Assembly: GCF_041435355.1 (NCBI RefSeq) | Contig: NZ_CP108442.1 | Coordinates: forward strand, 372,001 to 436,000 | Length of the DNA: 64,000 nt | Direction: 5' to 3' | From: Streptomyces sp. NBC_01276 | GTDB lineage: Bacteria; Actinomycetota; Actinomycetes; Streptomycetales; Streptomycetaceae | Notes under the pieces: model-generated | Databases searched by the model: none | Seen by the model: the letters and a program-made list of their open reading frames with translations, nothing else | Told to the model about the DNA's origin: nothing | Shown: in pieces, positions 51,969-59,927 of the stretch | How positions within the stretch are numbered: position 1 is the stretch's first letter | Layout: each line of letters begins with the position of its first letter | Position numbers and translations under genes: made by a program

Positions 51969-52967
51969 ATGAGGCGAACACGAGGGGGCCCGGCGGCCGC
52001 CCTGGCCGTGGCGGTGGCGCTGGCGGCGCTCACGGGCTGCGGCGCGGGCGGAGGGCCGGCCCGGCCGGATCCCGGTCCGGCCCCCGGGCCGCGCTCCGCG
52101 GCGGCGGCCCCGGAGCCGGACGCCGGGGCGTCCCGGCTGCTGGCGCGGGCCGAACAGGTCCTGATCAGCCGCTGCATGGCGGAGCGCGGGTTCGCGTACG
52201 CCGTCACCGAGCCGCCGGCGCGGGAGCATCGCTCCTTCCCGTACGGGGTGGACGACGTGGAGTGGGCCCGGGCCAACGGCTACGGCGGCCGGGCCGCCCG
52301 CGAGGACGAGCGCGCCCGGCAGGCCGATCCCAACCAGCGCTGGTTCCACCGGCTGTCGGCGCGCGAGCGGGCGGCCGCCCGTACCGCGCTGATGGGGGCC
52401 TCGCCGGTGGGGCTCTCCGCCGAGGCCCCCACCGGCATGACCCTCACGGCGAGCACCGAGGGGTGCCTCGCGCAGGCCCAGCGCGCGCTCTACGGGGATC
52501 TGGCCGCCTGGTTCCGCGTCAAGGTCGTCACGATGAACCTCCGCCCCGCGCAGGAGGAGCGGGTCCGCCGGGACCCGCGGTACGCGGAGGCGGTCGGGCG
52601 GTGGGCGGCCTGCATGCGGGCGTCCGGGCGCCCGTACGAATCCCCCGAGGCCTCCCGGCGGGCGGCGGCCGCCCTGGCCGAGGAACTGCCGGCGGAGCGG
52701 GCCGACGCGGCCGAGACCGCCCTCGCGGTCACCGAGGCGACCTGCGCGACCGGCACCCCGCTGAGCCGGGTCTCCCGAACTCTGGACCACACCTACGGCG
52801 ATGAAGTCCGCGCGCTCCACCAGGACGAGATCGACCTCAGGCGAAGGCTCCAGAACGACGCGCTCCCCAGGGCGGAGCGCGTCGTGTCCCCATCCGAATC
52901 CGACCGAAGCACCGACAGCACCGACAGCACCGACAGCACGACACGATCCGGAGGATCCCATGGCTGA
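51969..52967 (+). CDS. Lipoprotein of unknown function
   Basis: A 332-residue protein. ATG 51969 follows GAGAGGAGGA. Signal with lipobox L-T-G-C near residues 22-25, then an Ala/Pro linker and a helical domain with four cysteines (R-C-M-A-E-R-G-F, T-E-G-C-L-A-Q-A, W-A-A-C-M-R-A-S-G, A-T-C-A-T-G), repeated 'C-M-x-x-x-G' segments that mark a family of actinomycete lipoproteins. The tail has a T-D-S repeat. Its last 8 bases overlap the start of the next gene. Confidence 0.8.
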   Translation: MRRTRGGPAAALAVAVALAALTGCGAGGGPARPDPGPAPGPRSAAAAPEPDAGASRLLARAEQVLISRCMAERGFAYAVTEPPAREHRSFPYGVDDVEWARANGYGGRAAREDERARQADPNQRWFHRLSARERAAARTALMGASPVGLSAEAPTGMTLTASTEGCLAQAQRALYGDLAAWFRVKVVTMNLRPAQEERVRRDPRYAEAVGRWAACMRASGRPYESPEASRRAAAALAEELPAERADAAETALAVTEATCATGTPLSRVSRTLDHTYGDEVRALHQDEIDLRRRLQNDALPRAERVVSPSESDRSTDSTDSTDSTTRSGGSHG

Positions 52968-53373
52968 GTTCCGTAAGACGATGCTGGCCTGCGCGCTCGC
53001 CCTTCCGCTGCTCGCGGTACCCGCGACCCTCACCACCGCCTCGGCGGCCCCGGCCGACGCCTCCGGCGTGGCGGCCGACGGCAACTACTGGGTCTGGGCG
53101 GACACCAACAGGGGCGGCCCGGCCTGCGGCTGGAGCGGCAACGACTCCGACTGGCGCACGTGCGGCGCCGGGAACAACTACGACATGAACGACCGGGCCT
53201 CGTCCTGGTGGAACAACGGCTACGCGGGCTCGCTCGGCGATGTCCGCGTCTACGAGAACATCGGCTACGGCGGCGCCTCCACCTGCGCCCCCAACGGTTC
53301 CTCGGGCAACATCCCGTGGGAGTGGAACGACCGGATCTCCTCGCACAAGTGGGTCACGAACTGCGGGTTCTGA
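52960..53373 (+). CDS. Secreted beta/gamma-crystallin-like protein (inhibitor I36 type)
   Basis: A 137-residue exported protein: Sec signal (M-A-E-F-R-K-T-M-L-A-C-A-L-A, cut near A-S-A-A) and a 95-residue domain rich in Trp, Tyr, Asn and Gly with four Cys (G-P-A-C-G-W, W-R-T-C-G, S-T-C-A-P, T-N-C-G-F). The pattern Y-E-N-I-G-Y-G-G-A-S and W-N-D-R-I-S-S matches a beta/gamma-crystallin Greek key as in peptidase inhibitor I36 proteins. GGAGGA precedes the ATG, which lies inside the end of the lipoprotein gene, so the two are coupled. Confidence 0.82.
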   Translation: MAEFRKTMLACALALPLLAVPATLTTASAAPADASGVAADGNYWVWADTNRGGPACGWSGNDSDWRTCGAGNNYDMNDRASSWWNNGYAGSLGDVRVYENIGYGGASTCAPNGSSGNIPWEWNDRISSHKWVTNCGF

Positions 53374-53399
53374 TCCGCGGTCGGAAGACCACCGAGAAC

Positions 53400-53428
53400 G
53401 GCCTCCCGGGACCCGAACCCGGGAGGCC
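53400..53428. terminator. Bidirectional terminator
   Basis: Perfect 11-bp arms 53400-53410 and 53418-53428 with a 7-nt loop, between the converging crystallin-like gene and the fusion gene at 53441. Confidence 0.85.
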
Positions 53429-53440
53429 CCCGGTCGTCCG

Positions 53441-54505
53441 TCAGCGCCCCGCCGCGCGCAGTGCGTAGCGGCCGGCTCCCCGGTGTTCGAAGCCGGCCCG
53501 GCGCAGCACGGCCCGGGAGGGCTCGTCCGTCTCGTCGACGTCGGCGCACAGCTCGTGCGCGCCGGGCTGGGCGAAGGCCCAGCGGGCCAGCGCGCGCAGG
53601 GCCTCGGTGGCGTGCCCGCGGCCGCGGGCGGAGGGGACCAGGTCGTAGCGGATCCCGGCGCGGCCGTCGGCGTCGGGGGCGGCGTGGAAGCCGATCCCGC
53701 CGATCGCGCGGTGATCGCGGGAACGCACGATGGCGTACGGTCCCCAGCCCGGCCGGTACGCGCCCCGGTCCCGGGCCCGGAGCACCGACGCGGCGGCGGT
53801 GCGCGTCCCTTCGGGGGGTCCGTGGGCCGTCCAGGTGAAGCCGCCGGTGCCGCCGCCGGCCAGGTCGCGCGCGAGGGCCGGGGAGATCTCGCAGAGCACG
53901 ACGCCGGTGCCCACGACCGGGTCCCCGTACCAGCGCCAGGTCCGCTGCCGGGGCAGACCCGGGAAGCCGGCCCGGCCGGTGGCCGCCAGCAGGGTCTCCC
54001 AGGGGCCGCCCGGCCCGGAGCGCGGCACGTGCGGGAAGAGCCGGTCCAGGACCCGGGCCGCCGCGGGGTCCTCGCCGCGCCAGTGGGTGACGCCGAGCCC
54101 GTTGAGGATGTCGTGGGTGTGGATCAGCAGTTCGGCGGTCCCCATCGCTGCGAAGCCGCCGGGGCCCGCGGGGCCGGCCGGGTGCCAGGCCCGGTCGTCG
54201 GGGCGGGCGGCCCGGACGGCGGCGGCCAGCAGCAGCCCGCTCGCCCCGACGAGGTCGGCCAGGGCGCCGGGCGGGGTGCCGGGGGCGGCGCCGACCGCGA
54301 GGGGGAGGTAGGAGCCGGTGACCCGGCCCGCGAGCTGCGCGGCGAATCCCGTCAGGTCACCCGCCAGGTGGACGGCTGTCTCCCGGCAGCTCCACTCCAG
54401 TCCCGCCGCCGGGGCGGACCAGTCCAGGTGCGCGACCGCGCGCAGCGCCCGCACTCCGGCGGCCACGGCGGCGCCCAGTCCGCCCGCGGGGTCCTCCTCC
54501 GTCAC
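53441..54505 (-). CDS. Fusion: maleylpyruvate-isomerase-like (DinB) and GNAT
   Basis: A 354-residue protein with two units. Residues about 1-235 look like the mycothiol-dependent maleylpyruvate isomerase/DinB fold (C-R-E-T-A-V-H-L-A-G-D-L near 40, E-L-L-I-H-T-H-D near 124-131 as metal ligands). Residues about 240-350 are a GNAT acetyltransferase (G-G-I-G-F-H, L-V-P-S-A-R-G-R-G-H-A-T-E-A-L near 287-301, V-L-R-R-A-G-F). GTG start overlaps the stop of the preceding gene (GTGA). Third gene of a MarR-led operon. The joining of both activities suggests a thiol-linked detoxification role, an inference. Confidence 0.8.
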   Translation of the reverse strand: MTEEDPAGGLGAAVAAGVRALRAVAHLDWSAPAAGLEWSCRETAVHLAGDLTGFAAQLAGRVTGSYLPLAVGAAPGTPPGALADLVGASGLLLAAAVRAARPDDRAWHPAGPAGPGGFAAMGTAELLIHTHDILNGLGVTHWRGEDPAAARVLDRLFPHVPRSGPGGPWETLLAATGRAGFPGLPRQRTWRWYGDPVVGTGVVLCEISPALARDLAGGGTGGFTWTAHGPPEGTRTAAASVLRARDRGAYRPGWGPYAIVRSRDHRAIGGIGFHAAPDADGRAGIRYDLVPSARGRGHATEALRALARWAFAQPGAHELCADVDETDEPSRAVLRRAGFEHRGAGRYALRAAGR

Positions 54506-55014
54506 GGCTCCTGCCGGGCCGTGCGGGCAGCGGCGGTGGGGCGGTGCCCGGCCGCGGCGGCGTCCCCGGCCGGGTCCGGGTGCGGGCGGGTGCCCTGCCG
54601 GGGGAAGGGGGCGAGGTCCGGTTCGACCCAGCCGGCCCGCGCCCGCGGGGAGTCGAGCGTTCCCGGACGGTAGAAGCGGGTCGGCAGCTCCTTGTCGAAC
54701 AGGTGGGGGTGGCGGTCGGCGAAGCGGGCGAAGCCGTCCGCGTCCGGGTCGGCCGCGTGGCGGCCCACGAGCTCCACCCAGGCCCGGGTGAGGGTGGCGT
54801 GGAACTTCTCGGGCACGCCCGCGCGGACCGTGAGGGCGCGGATGCCGTCGCCGATCAGGCAGGCCGCGGCGGGAACGCCGAGGCGGCGCACGGCGAGCCA
54901 GGTCAGGTGGACGTGTTCGCGATGGCCGAAGCGGCCGGTGGCCTCCTTCACCTCGGCGAGCAGCGACGCGAAGTCGGGGGCGGCGGGCTCGGGGGCGGGC
55001 GCGGGGGTGGTCAT
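54502..55014 (-). CDS. Hypothetical protein, H-R-E-H-V-H-L motif
   Basis: A 170-residue cytoplasmic protein. The motif F-G-H-R-E-H-V-H-L-T-W near residues 29-39 and F-H-A-T-L-T-R-A-W near 74 recur in a small actinomycete family whose function I do not know; the four His could bind metal. The last 30 residues are low-complexity. ATGA overlap with marR upstream and GTGA overlap downstream show strict coupling. Confidence 0.75.
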   Translation of the reverse strand: MTTPAPAPEPAAPDFASLLAEVKEATGRFGHREHVHLTWLAVRRLGVPAAACLIGDGIRALTVRAGVPEKFHATLTRAWVELVGRHAADPDADGFARFADRHPHLFDKELPTRFYRPGTLDSPRARAGWVEPDLAPFPRQGTRPHPDPAGDAAAAGHRPTAAARTARQEP

Positions 55015-55445
55015 GAGGACACCTCGGTGAGAGCGTTCAGGGCGTTGCGCAGGGCGACGACCGCTTCGTCGGGGAGGCCGGCGAGGGCCCGGCGCTCCAG
55101 GCCGGTGACGGCCTGCCGGATGATGGCGGCGGCGCGACGTCCGGAGGGGGTGAGTTCGACGAGGACCGCGCGGCGGTCTCCCGGGCGGGTGCCCCGGGTG
55201 ACGTGGCCGCGGCGTTCCAGGCGGTCGAGCACGCTGGTCAGCGTGGTGGGGCGGGTGCCCGCGGCCGCGCCGAGTTCGGACACGGTACGGGCGTGGCCGT
55301 CTGCCAGGTTGGCCAGCGCGTTGATCTCGGAGGGGGTCAGGTCCAGGTCGGCCAGCTCCGCGGCGAGCACCTGGAGGGTGGCGTGGGTGGCCCGCTGGAG
55401 CGCGAGGAGGGCGGACCAGTCGGACGGCACGGATTCGGACTTCAC
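55011..55445 (-). CDS. MarR-family transcriptional regulator
   Basis: A 144-residue winged-helix protein: L-D-L-T-P-S-E-I-N-A-L-A near 34-45, V-S-E-L-G-A-A-A-G-T-R-P-T-T-L-T-S-V-L-D-R-L-E-R-R-G near 55-80 (recognition helix), and the wing R-G-T-R-P-G-D-R-R-A-V near 84-94. It most likely represses its own three-gene operon. The mRNA seems nearly leaderless, as a TATAAT lies 9-14 bp before the ATG. Confidence 0.92.
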   Translation of the reverse strand: MKSESVPSDWSALLALQRATHATLQVLAAELADLDLTPSEINALANLADGHARTVSELGAAAGTRPTTLTSVLDRLERRGHVTRGTRPGDRRAVLVELTPSGRRAAAIIRQAVTGLERRALAGLPDEAVVALRNALNALTEVSS

Positions 55446-55453
55446 GATTACGG

Positions 55454-55469
55454 ATTATACGATTTCGTA
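55454..55469 (-). promoter_or_regulatory. marR promoter -10 with overlapping operator
   Basis: TATAAT (minus strand, 55454-55459) stands 8 bp before the start codon, so transcription should start about at the ATG (leaderless). TACGA-TT-TCGTA (55458-55469) is an inverted repeat covering the -10, and ACGAT occurs again at 55444-55448. This is where a MarR dimer would repress. No good -35 was found. Confidence 0.65.
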
Positions 55470-55553
55470 GCAATGGCCGCCAGTGGCCCGAGGTCCCCGG
55501 ACCCGCCCGCCCGCCCGCCCGCCCGGCACCTCCGCCGCTCGCCCCGGGTGGGC

Positions 55554-56123
55554 TCAGTCGGGGAGCCCCGCACCGCACCGGGAGCAGTAGTGGGCGTCGG
55601 ATTCGGTGGCGAGGCGGCCGCAGTCGGGGCAGACCCGGTGCAGCAGGCATGCGGCCTCGCCGCCTTCGGCCCTTTCGGCGCTTTCGGCGCGGAGCCCGGT
55701 GGCCGGGGGCGCGGCGGGCGCGCCACGGCCGGCTCCGACGGCGCCGGCCCCGCCGGGGGCCGTCCCGATGCCCAGGCCGGGGCGCCGGGTGTGCACCGTC
55801 AGGTACGTCATCCCGCGTGGGCCCGCGGTCAGCGAGCGCCGCGCACCGCGCGCGAGCAGGACGGCCGAGTGCGGGCGCAGCCGGTGGGAGCGGCCCTCGG
55901 TGTCGATCCGCCCGGCGCCGTCGACGACCACGAGCAGGACGTCGAGGGCGGGCTCGGCGTGCTCCGCGATGACGGCGTCGGGGCGCAGGCGGATCAGGTT
56001 GGCGTCCAGCCCCCGTGCCGCGGCGGTCAGCCGCCACAGTGCGCCGGTGGCCCCTTCGGGGGCACCCGCGATCACCGCGTCGAGGTCGGCCAGAACCCCG
56101 GTGGGGTCCGGGTGGGTCGTCAT
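55554..56123 (-). CDS. Cupin-like protein with C-terminal zinc ribbon
   Basis: A 189-residue protein. The first 115 residues follow a cupin beta-barrel (L-I-R-L-R-P-D-A-V-I-A-E-H, V-L-L-V-V-V-D-G-A-G-R-I-D-T, H-S-A-V-L-L-A-R-G-A-R-R-S-L). After a Gly/Ala linker, C-P-D-C-G and C-S-R-C-G form a short zinc ribbon. No catalytic His cluster is visible, so a sensor or binding role is likelier than an enzyme. Divergent from the HPP gene. Confidence 0.75.
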   Translation of the reverse strand: MTTHPDPTGVLADLDAVIAGAPEGATGALWRLTAAARGLDANLIRLRPDAVIAEHAEPALDVLLVVVDGAGRIDTEGRSHRLRPHSAVLLARGARRSLTAGPRGMTYLTVHTRRPGLGIGTAPGGAGAVGAGRGAPAAPPATGLRAESAERAEGGEAACLLHRVCPDCGRLATESDAHYCSRCGAGLPD

Positions 56124-56248
56124 GCCGGTCCTTCCTTCCGTCCGCGCGTGCACCCGCAGTCATACACGATCGGGGCCTGCGCTCCGGGGTTCTCGCGCCC
56201 ATCGCACGGATGCCTGGGCCACCCCCGCCGCCGACGTCGCACGGCTGA

Positions 56249-56261
56249 ACGATAAAATCGT
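56249..56261. promoter_or_regulatory. ACGAT-AAA-ATCGT inverted repeat
   Basis: A perfect 5-bp-arm inverted repeat in the 266-bp divergent gap between the cupin and HPP genes, in one of the few AT-rich spots. Its half-site ACGAT also occurs at the marR promoter 0.8 kb away. The rest of the gap shows nothing clear. Confidence 0.45.
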
Positions 56262-56389
56262 GGCCGGATCGCGTCGGCCGTACACGGAACGGACGCGCGG
56301 CCCGGCCCGAGGTCGATCACCGGGCCGCGGCCCGGCTCCCCGCGCTGTTCCCCGCCGCCCTGCCCTCCTGCCCCGGAACCCACCCTGCG

Positions 56390-56935
56390 ATGAACCCCGG
56401 TACCGCCACCGCCACCCCACCCGTCACCACCGCCACCGATTCCCGCCCGACCGCGCCCCGGGCCCCGGCCCGGCCGAGTGCGGCCGCCGCCGTCCACAGC
56501 GTCAGCGCGGCGACGACGGTGCTGCTGGCCCTCGTCGCGATCGGCGCGATGATCCACGAGCCGGTGCTCATCCCCCCGCTGGCCGCGAGTGCCGCCCTGA
56601 TCCACAGCGCCCCCACCCTGCCGCTGGCCCAGCCGCGCGGCGTGGTCGTCGGCCATCTGATCGGCGCCGCCGCGGGATACGCCGTCCTCGCGGCGGCGGG
56701 CAGCAGCGCCTGGGCGGCGGCCCTGGCGGCCGGGCTCACCCTCGCCCTGCTCACCCTCGCCCGCACCCCGCACTCCCCGGCCGTGGCCACCGCCGTGGTG
56801 ACCGTCCTGCAGACCCCGGCGCCCGCCCGGTTCGTGCCCCTGCTCTTCGGATCCACCGTGCTCCTCGTCCTCACCGGTTACGCCGGTTCCCACATCCGCC
56901 GCAAGGCACCGAGGTACCCCGCCTACTGGTGGTGA
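56390..56935 (+). CDS. HPP-family integral membrane protein
   Basis: A 181-residue protein with a 35-residue Thr/Pro/Ala N-terminus and about four transmembrane helices. I-H-E-P-V-L-I-P-P-L-A-A-S-A-A-L-I, A-Q-P-R-G-V-V-V-G-H-L-I-G-A-A-A-G are the hallmark segments of the HPP family (some members transport nitrite). Start ATG 56390 with a weak GGAACC. The stop TGA shares bases with the next ATG (TGATG). Confidence 0.8.
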   Translation: MNPGTATATPPVTTATDSRPTAPRAPARPSAAAAVHSVSAATTVLLALVAIGAMIHEPVLIPPLAASAALIHSAPTLPLAQPRGVVVGHLIGAAAGYAVLAAAGSSAWAAALAAGLTLALLTLARTPHSPAVATAVVTVLQTPAPARFVPLLFGSTVLLVLTGYAGSHIRRKAPRYPAYWW

Positions 56936-57774
56936 TGACCCGCTGGCGCGCCTGCACGGCCCCGGGGGGCGGCGGGCGCTACTTCTTGTCCGTGGAAATT
57001 TCTGCGAAGGACGTCTTCGGCGCCCCCTGCTGGGTGAGCCTGATGGCCCGCGACCTGGAAGCCTCCCAGCGCTTCTACGGCGCGGTCATCGGCTGGACCT
57101 TCCGGCCCGCGCGGCTCGGCGAGGGGTTCTCGGTGGCCGTGCTGGACGGCGTCCCGGTCGCCGGCATCGGCGCCCTGGCCGTCGACCTGGCCGTGCCGGT
57201 GGCCTGGACCCCTTACTTCGCCGTCGACGACGCCGACGTGGCCGCGAGCCGGATCCGCGAGCGCAGCGGGACGGTCGCGGTCGGTCCGGTCTCCTTCCCC
57301 TCGGGCGGCCGGGCCGCCCTGGTCGCCGACCTGGACGGCGCGGTCTTCGGGATCTGGGCCGGACCCGTCGCCTCCGGCTGGCGCGTGGGCAAGGGACCGG
57401 CCCCGGCCTGGCTGGAACTGCGCACCCGCAACGCCTTCGACGCCGCGCTCTTCTACGGCGAGGTGCTGGAGTGGGCCACCGGCCGCCCTGGCTGCTGCGA
57501 GGTCTCCTACGAGCAGGAGCAGGTCGTCCTGCGCCACGACGGCGATCCGGTCGCCCGGCTGGACAGCGGCCCGGTGGAGCCCGGCGCCTACAACCCGTAC
57601 ACCCGGCCCCGCTGGCACGTCCACTTCCGCGTCCCGGAACTCGACGCGGCCGTGGAAGCCGCCCTCGACCTCGGCGGACGCACCGTCTCGGTGGTCACGA
57701 CGACCGGGACGGAACGCTCCATCGCGCTCCGCGACCCCGACGGGGCCCTGTTCACCCTCACCTCCGGCGGCTGA
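56935..57774 (+). CDS. VOC/glyoxalase-fold protein, two repeats
   Basis: A 279-residue protein with two vicinal-oxygen-chelate halves: G-A-P-C-W-V-S-L-M-A-R-D-L-E-A-S-Q-R-F-Y near 30-49 and W-L-E-L-R-T-R-N-A-F-D-A-A-L-F-Y near 158-173, with F-A-V-D-D-A-D-V and F-R-V-P-E-L-D-A. Metal ligands are not complete, so it may bind rather than convert a small molecule (antibiotic-resistance or dioxygenase relatives exist). ATG 56935 couples it to the HPP gene; GTG 56992 is an alternative start that removes a weak N-terminus. Confidence 0.82.
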   Translation: MTRWRACTAPGGGGRYFLSVEISAKDVFGAPCWVSLMARDLEASQRFYGAVIGWTFRPARLGEGFSVAVLDGVPVAGIGALAVDLAVPVAWTPYFAVDDADVAASRIRERSGTVAVGPVSFPSGGRAALVADLDGAVFGIWAGPVASGWRVGKGPAPAWLELRTRNAFDAALFYGEVLEWATGRPGCCEVSYEQEQVVLRHDGDPVARLDSGPVEPGAYNPYTRPRWHVHFRVPELDAAVEAALDLGGRTVSVVTTTGTERSIALRDPDGALFTLTSGG

Positions 57775-57901
57775 ACCACCGCGGGAGCGGCCCGTCGCCG
57801 ACCGCCGGTCCGTCGGCCGCCCTTCGTGGAGCGCCGGTCGCGGGGCGGGCGGTCGCGGGGCGGGCGGTCCGTTGCGACACTGGCCCGGGAGGAGGTGCCC
57901 C

Positions 57902-58930
57902 ATGGACCCGGTGGCGGCGCTGGACCGGATCGCCTTCCTGCTGGAGCGCGGGCAGGCCCCCACGTACCGGGTGCGGGCCTTCCGTACCGCGGCCGCCGCG
58001 CTGACCCACATGGGCGAGCGGGAGACGGCCGAGCGGGCCGCGGCCGGCTCCCTCGAATCGGTGAAGGGCATCGGACCGAAGACGGCCCGCGTGGTGACCG
58101 AGGCACTGGCCGGTGACGTCCCGGAGTACCTGCGGGCCCTGGAGGACGAGGTCGCCGCGATGCCCGGGGGACCGCCGCCCACCCCCGCCGCCGCGGCGCT
58201 GCGCGAGGCCCTTCGCGGGGACTGCCACGTGCACTCGGACTGGTCGGACGGCGGGAGCCCGATCGAGGCCATGGGCAGGGCCGCCGCCGCGCTCGGACAC
58301 GACTGGGCGGCGCTGACCGACCACTCGCCGCACCTGACGGTCGCCCGGGGCCTGACGGCCGAACGGCTGCGCGAACAGCTGCGGACCGTGGCGGAGCTGA
58401 ACGCGGGGTGGGCGCCGTTCCGGCTGCTCACCGGCATCGAGTGCGACATCCTGCCCGACGGCTCCCTCGACCAGGAGCCCGAGCTGCTGGACGAGCTCGA
58501 CCTGGTGGTGGGATCGGTGCACTCGAAGCTGAGGATGGAGTCCCCGGCCATGACGCGCCGGCTCCTGGCGGCGGTGCGCAACCCCCTCATGGACGTGCTC
58601 GGACACTGCACGGGACGCCTCGTCACGGGCCGGACGCGCCCCGAGTCGGAGTTCGACGCCGCCCGGGTGTTCGCGGCGTGCGCGGAGTCCGGCACCGCCG
58701 TGGAGATCAACAGCAGGCCCGAGCGGCTGGACCCGCCCCGCCGGCTGCTGCGCCTGGCCGTGGCGGCGGGCACCTTCTTCGCCCTCGACACCGACGCGCA
58801 CGCCCCGGGCCAGCTCGACTGGCAGATCGTCGGCTGCGAGCGGGCCGTGGAATGCGGGGTGCCCACCGGCCGGGTGGTCAACACCTGGCCCGCGGAGCGG
58901 CTCCTGGAGTGGACCCGCACCCGCGTCTGA
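57902..58930 (+). CDS. PHP-domain phosphoesterase with helix-hairpin-helix
   Basis: A 342-residue protein. The N-terminus resembles the DNA polymerase X-type 8-kDa region with a helix-hairpin-helix (V-K-G-I-G-P-K-T-A near 53-61). The PHP domain follows (about 108-335) with metal ligands D-C-H-V-H-S-D near 107-113, T-D-H-S near 139-142, E in G-I-E-C-D, H in V-G-S-V-H-S-K, and D-T-D-A-H near 297-301. It probably hydrolyses phosphate esters, with DNA repair as one possibility. GGAGG precedes the ATG. Confidence 0.88.
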   Translation: MDPVAALDRIAFLLERGQAPTYRVRAFRTAAAALTHMGERETAERAAAGSLESVKGIGPKTARVVTEALAGDVPEYLRALEDEVAAMPGGPPPTPAAAALREALRGDCHVHSDWSDGGSPIEAMGRAAAALGHDWAALTDHSPHLTVARGLTAERLREQLRTVAELNAGWAPFRLLTGIECDILPDGSLDQEPELLDELDLVVGSVHSKLRMESPAMTRRLLAAVRNPLMDVLGHCTGRLVTGRTRPESEFDAARVFAACAESGTAVEINSRPERLDPPRRLLRLAVAAGTFFALDTDAHAPGQLDWQIVGCERAVECGVPTGRVVNTWPAERLLEWTRTRV

Positions 58931-58936
58931 CACGGG

Positions 58937-59839
58937 TCAGCGCAGTCCCGCACCGCGGACCAGGAGCAGCAGCACGTCGGCCCCCGCGACCCCCATCGTG
59001 GCCAGGAACGGCATCCGGCCGCCCGCCCGGGCCGTGCCGTACAGCAGCGCGCAGGTCAGCACGAGCAGCCACCGGCCGTACGGACCGACCGGGCCCGGCG
59101 GGCCGAGGAGCAGGCAGGCCGTGGAGGCGAGGACCAGCCCGGCGGCGACCGCGGCCGACCGGCGGGCGCCGAGGCGCTGGGGCAGCCCGCGCACCCCGGT
59201 GGCGAGGTCGTCGGCGATGTCCGGGAGGACGTTGGCGAAGTGGGCGCCCGCGCCGAGCAGGGCGGCGGCGCCGGCCAGCCAGAGGGGCGGCCAGGGCCCT
59301 CCGGGCAGCGCGAGCGTCACGAAGGCCGGGAGCAGCCCGAAGGCGAGGGCGTACGGGACCCAGGACGCGGCCGTGGCCTTGAGCCGCAGGTTGTAGGCCC
59401 AGGCGGCGCCGACCCCCACGAGGTGCGCGGCGCCCGCGAGCGGCCCCGCGGCCAGCGACAGCGGCACGCACAGGAGCAGCGCGCCGACAGCGGCGCGGGT
59501 CACGGCGGCGGCGGGCAGGACGCCCGTCGCCAGGGGTTTGTCGCGGCGGCCGGTGGCGCGGTCGCGCCGCAGGTCGGCCCGGTCGTTGGACCAGCCGACC
59601 GACAGCTGCCCCGCCGCCACCGCGGCGGCCGTCAGGGCGGTGCCGGCGGGCCCGCGCCCGGCAGCGGCGGCCAGCGCCCCCGCGAAGAGGGTGACGCCGG
59701 CGGCGGGGACGGGGTGACACGCCCGCAGCAGTCCGCCCACGAGGGCGGCGGGCGCGGCGGGCGGTGCCGGAGGAAGGACGGCGGCCGGTCCGGAGACAGG
59801 ACCGGGGGCGGGCAGGGAAGCGGGACCGGGGGCGGGCAC
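58937..59839 (-). CDS. UbiA-family prenyltransferase
   Basis: A 300-residue membrane enzyme with about eight helices. The first Asp-rich motif N-D-R-A-D-L-R-R-D near residues 84-92 binds prenyl diphosphate; the second is P-D-I-A-D-D near 204. R-R-D-K-P-L-A follows the first as usual. It transfers an isoprenoid to an aromatic or similar acceptor. Divergent from the type III PKS gene with an 88-bp gap, so it may act on the PKS product. Confidence 0.87.
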   Translation of the reverse strand: MPAPGPASLPAPGPVSGPAAVLPPAPPAAPAALVGGLLRACHPVPAAGVTLFAGALAAAAGRGPAGTALTAAAVAAGQLSVGWSNDRADLRRDRATGRRDKPLATGVLPAAAVTRAAVGALLLCVPLSLAAGPLAGAAHLVGVGAAWAYNLRLKATAASWVPYALAFGLLPAFVTLALPGGPWPPLWLAGAAALLGAGAHFANVLPDIADDLATGVRGLPQRLGARRSAAVAAGLVLASTACLLLGPPGPVGPYGRWLLVLTCALLYGTARAGGRMPFLATMGVAGADVLLLLVRGAGLR

Positions 59840-59927
59840 GGCGTCACGCTACGCCGTGACGGCACGTCCGTTGCACACCCTTCGCGCCGTTCGCCGGATG
59901 GCGGCCGTTCTTCCCTATGTTGGGCCA

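Noticed and set aside
47559..52967. 1802-residue plus-strand open frame
   Set aside because: Runs antisense through three well-supported genes; only its end (from 51969) is real, as the lipoprotein.
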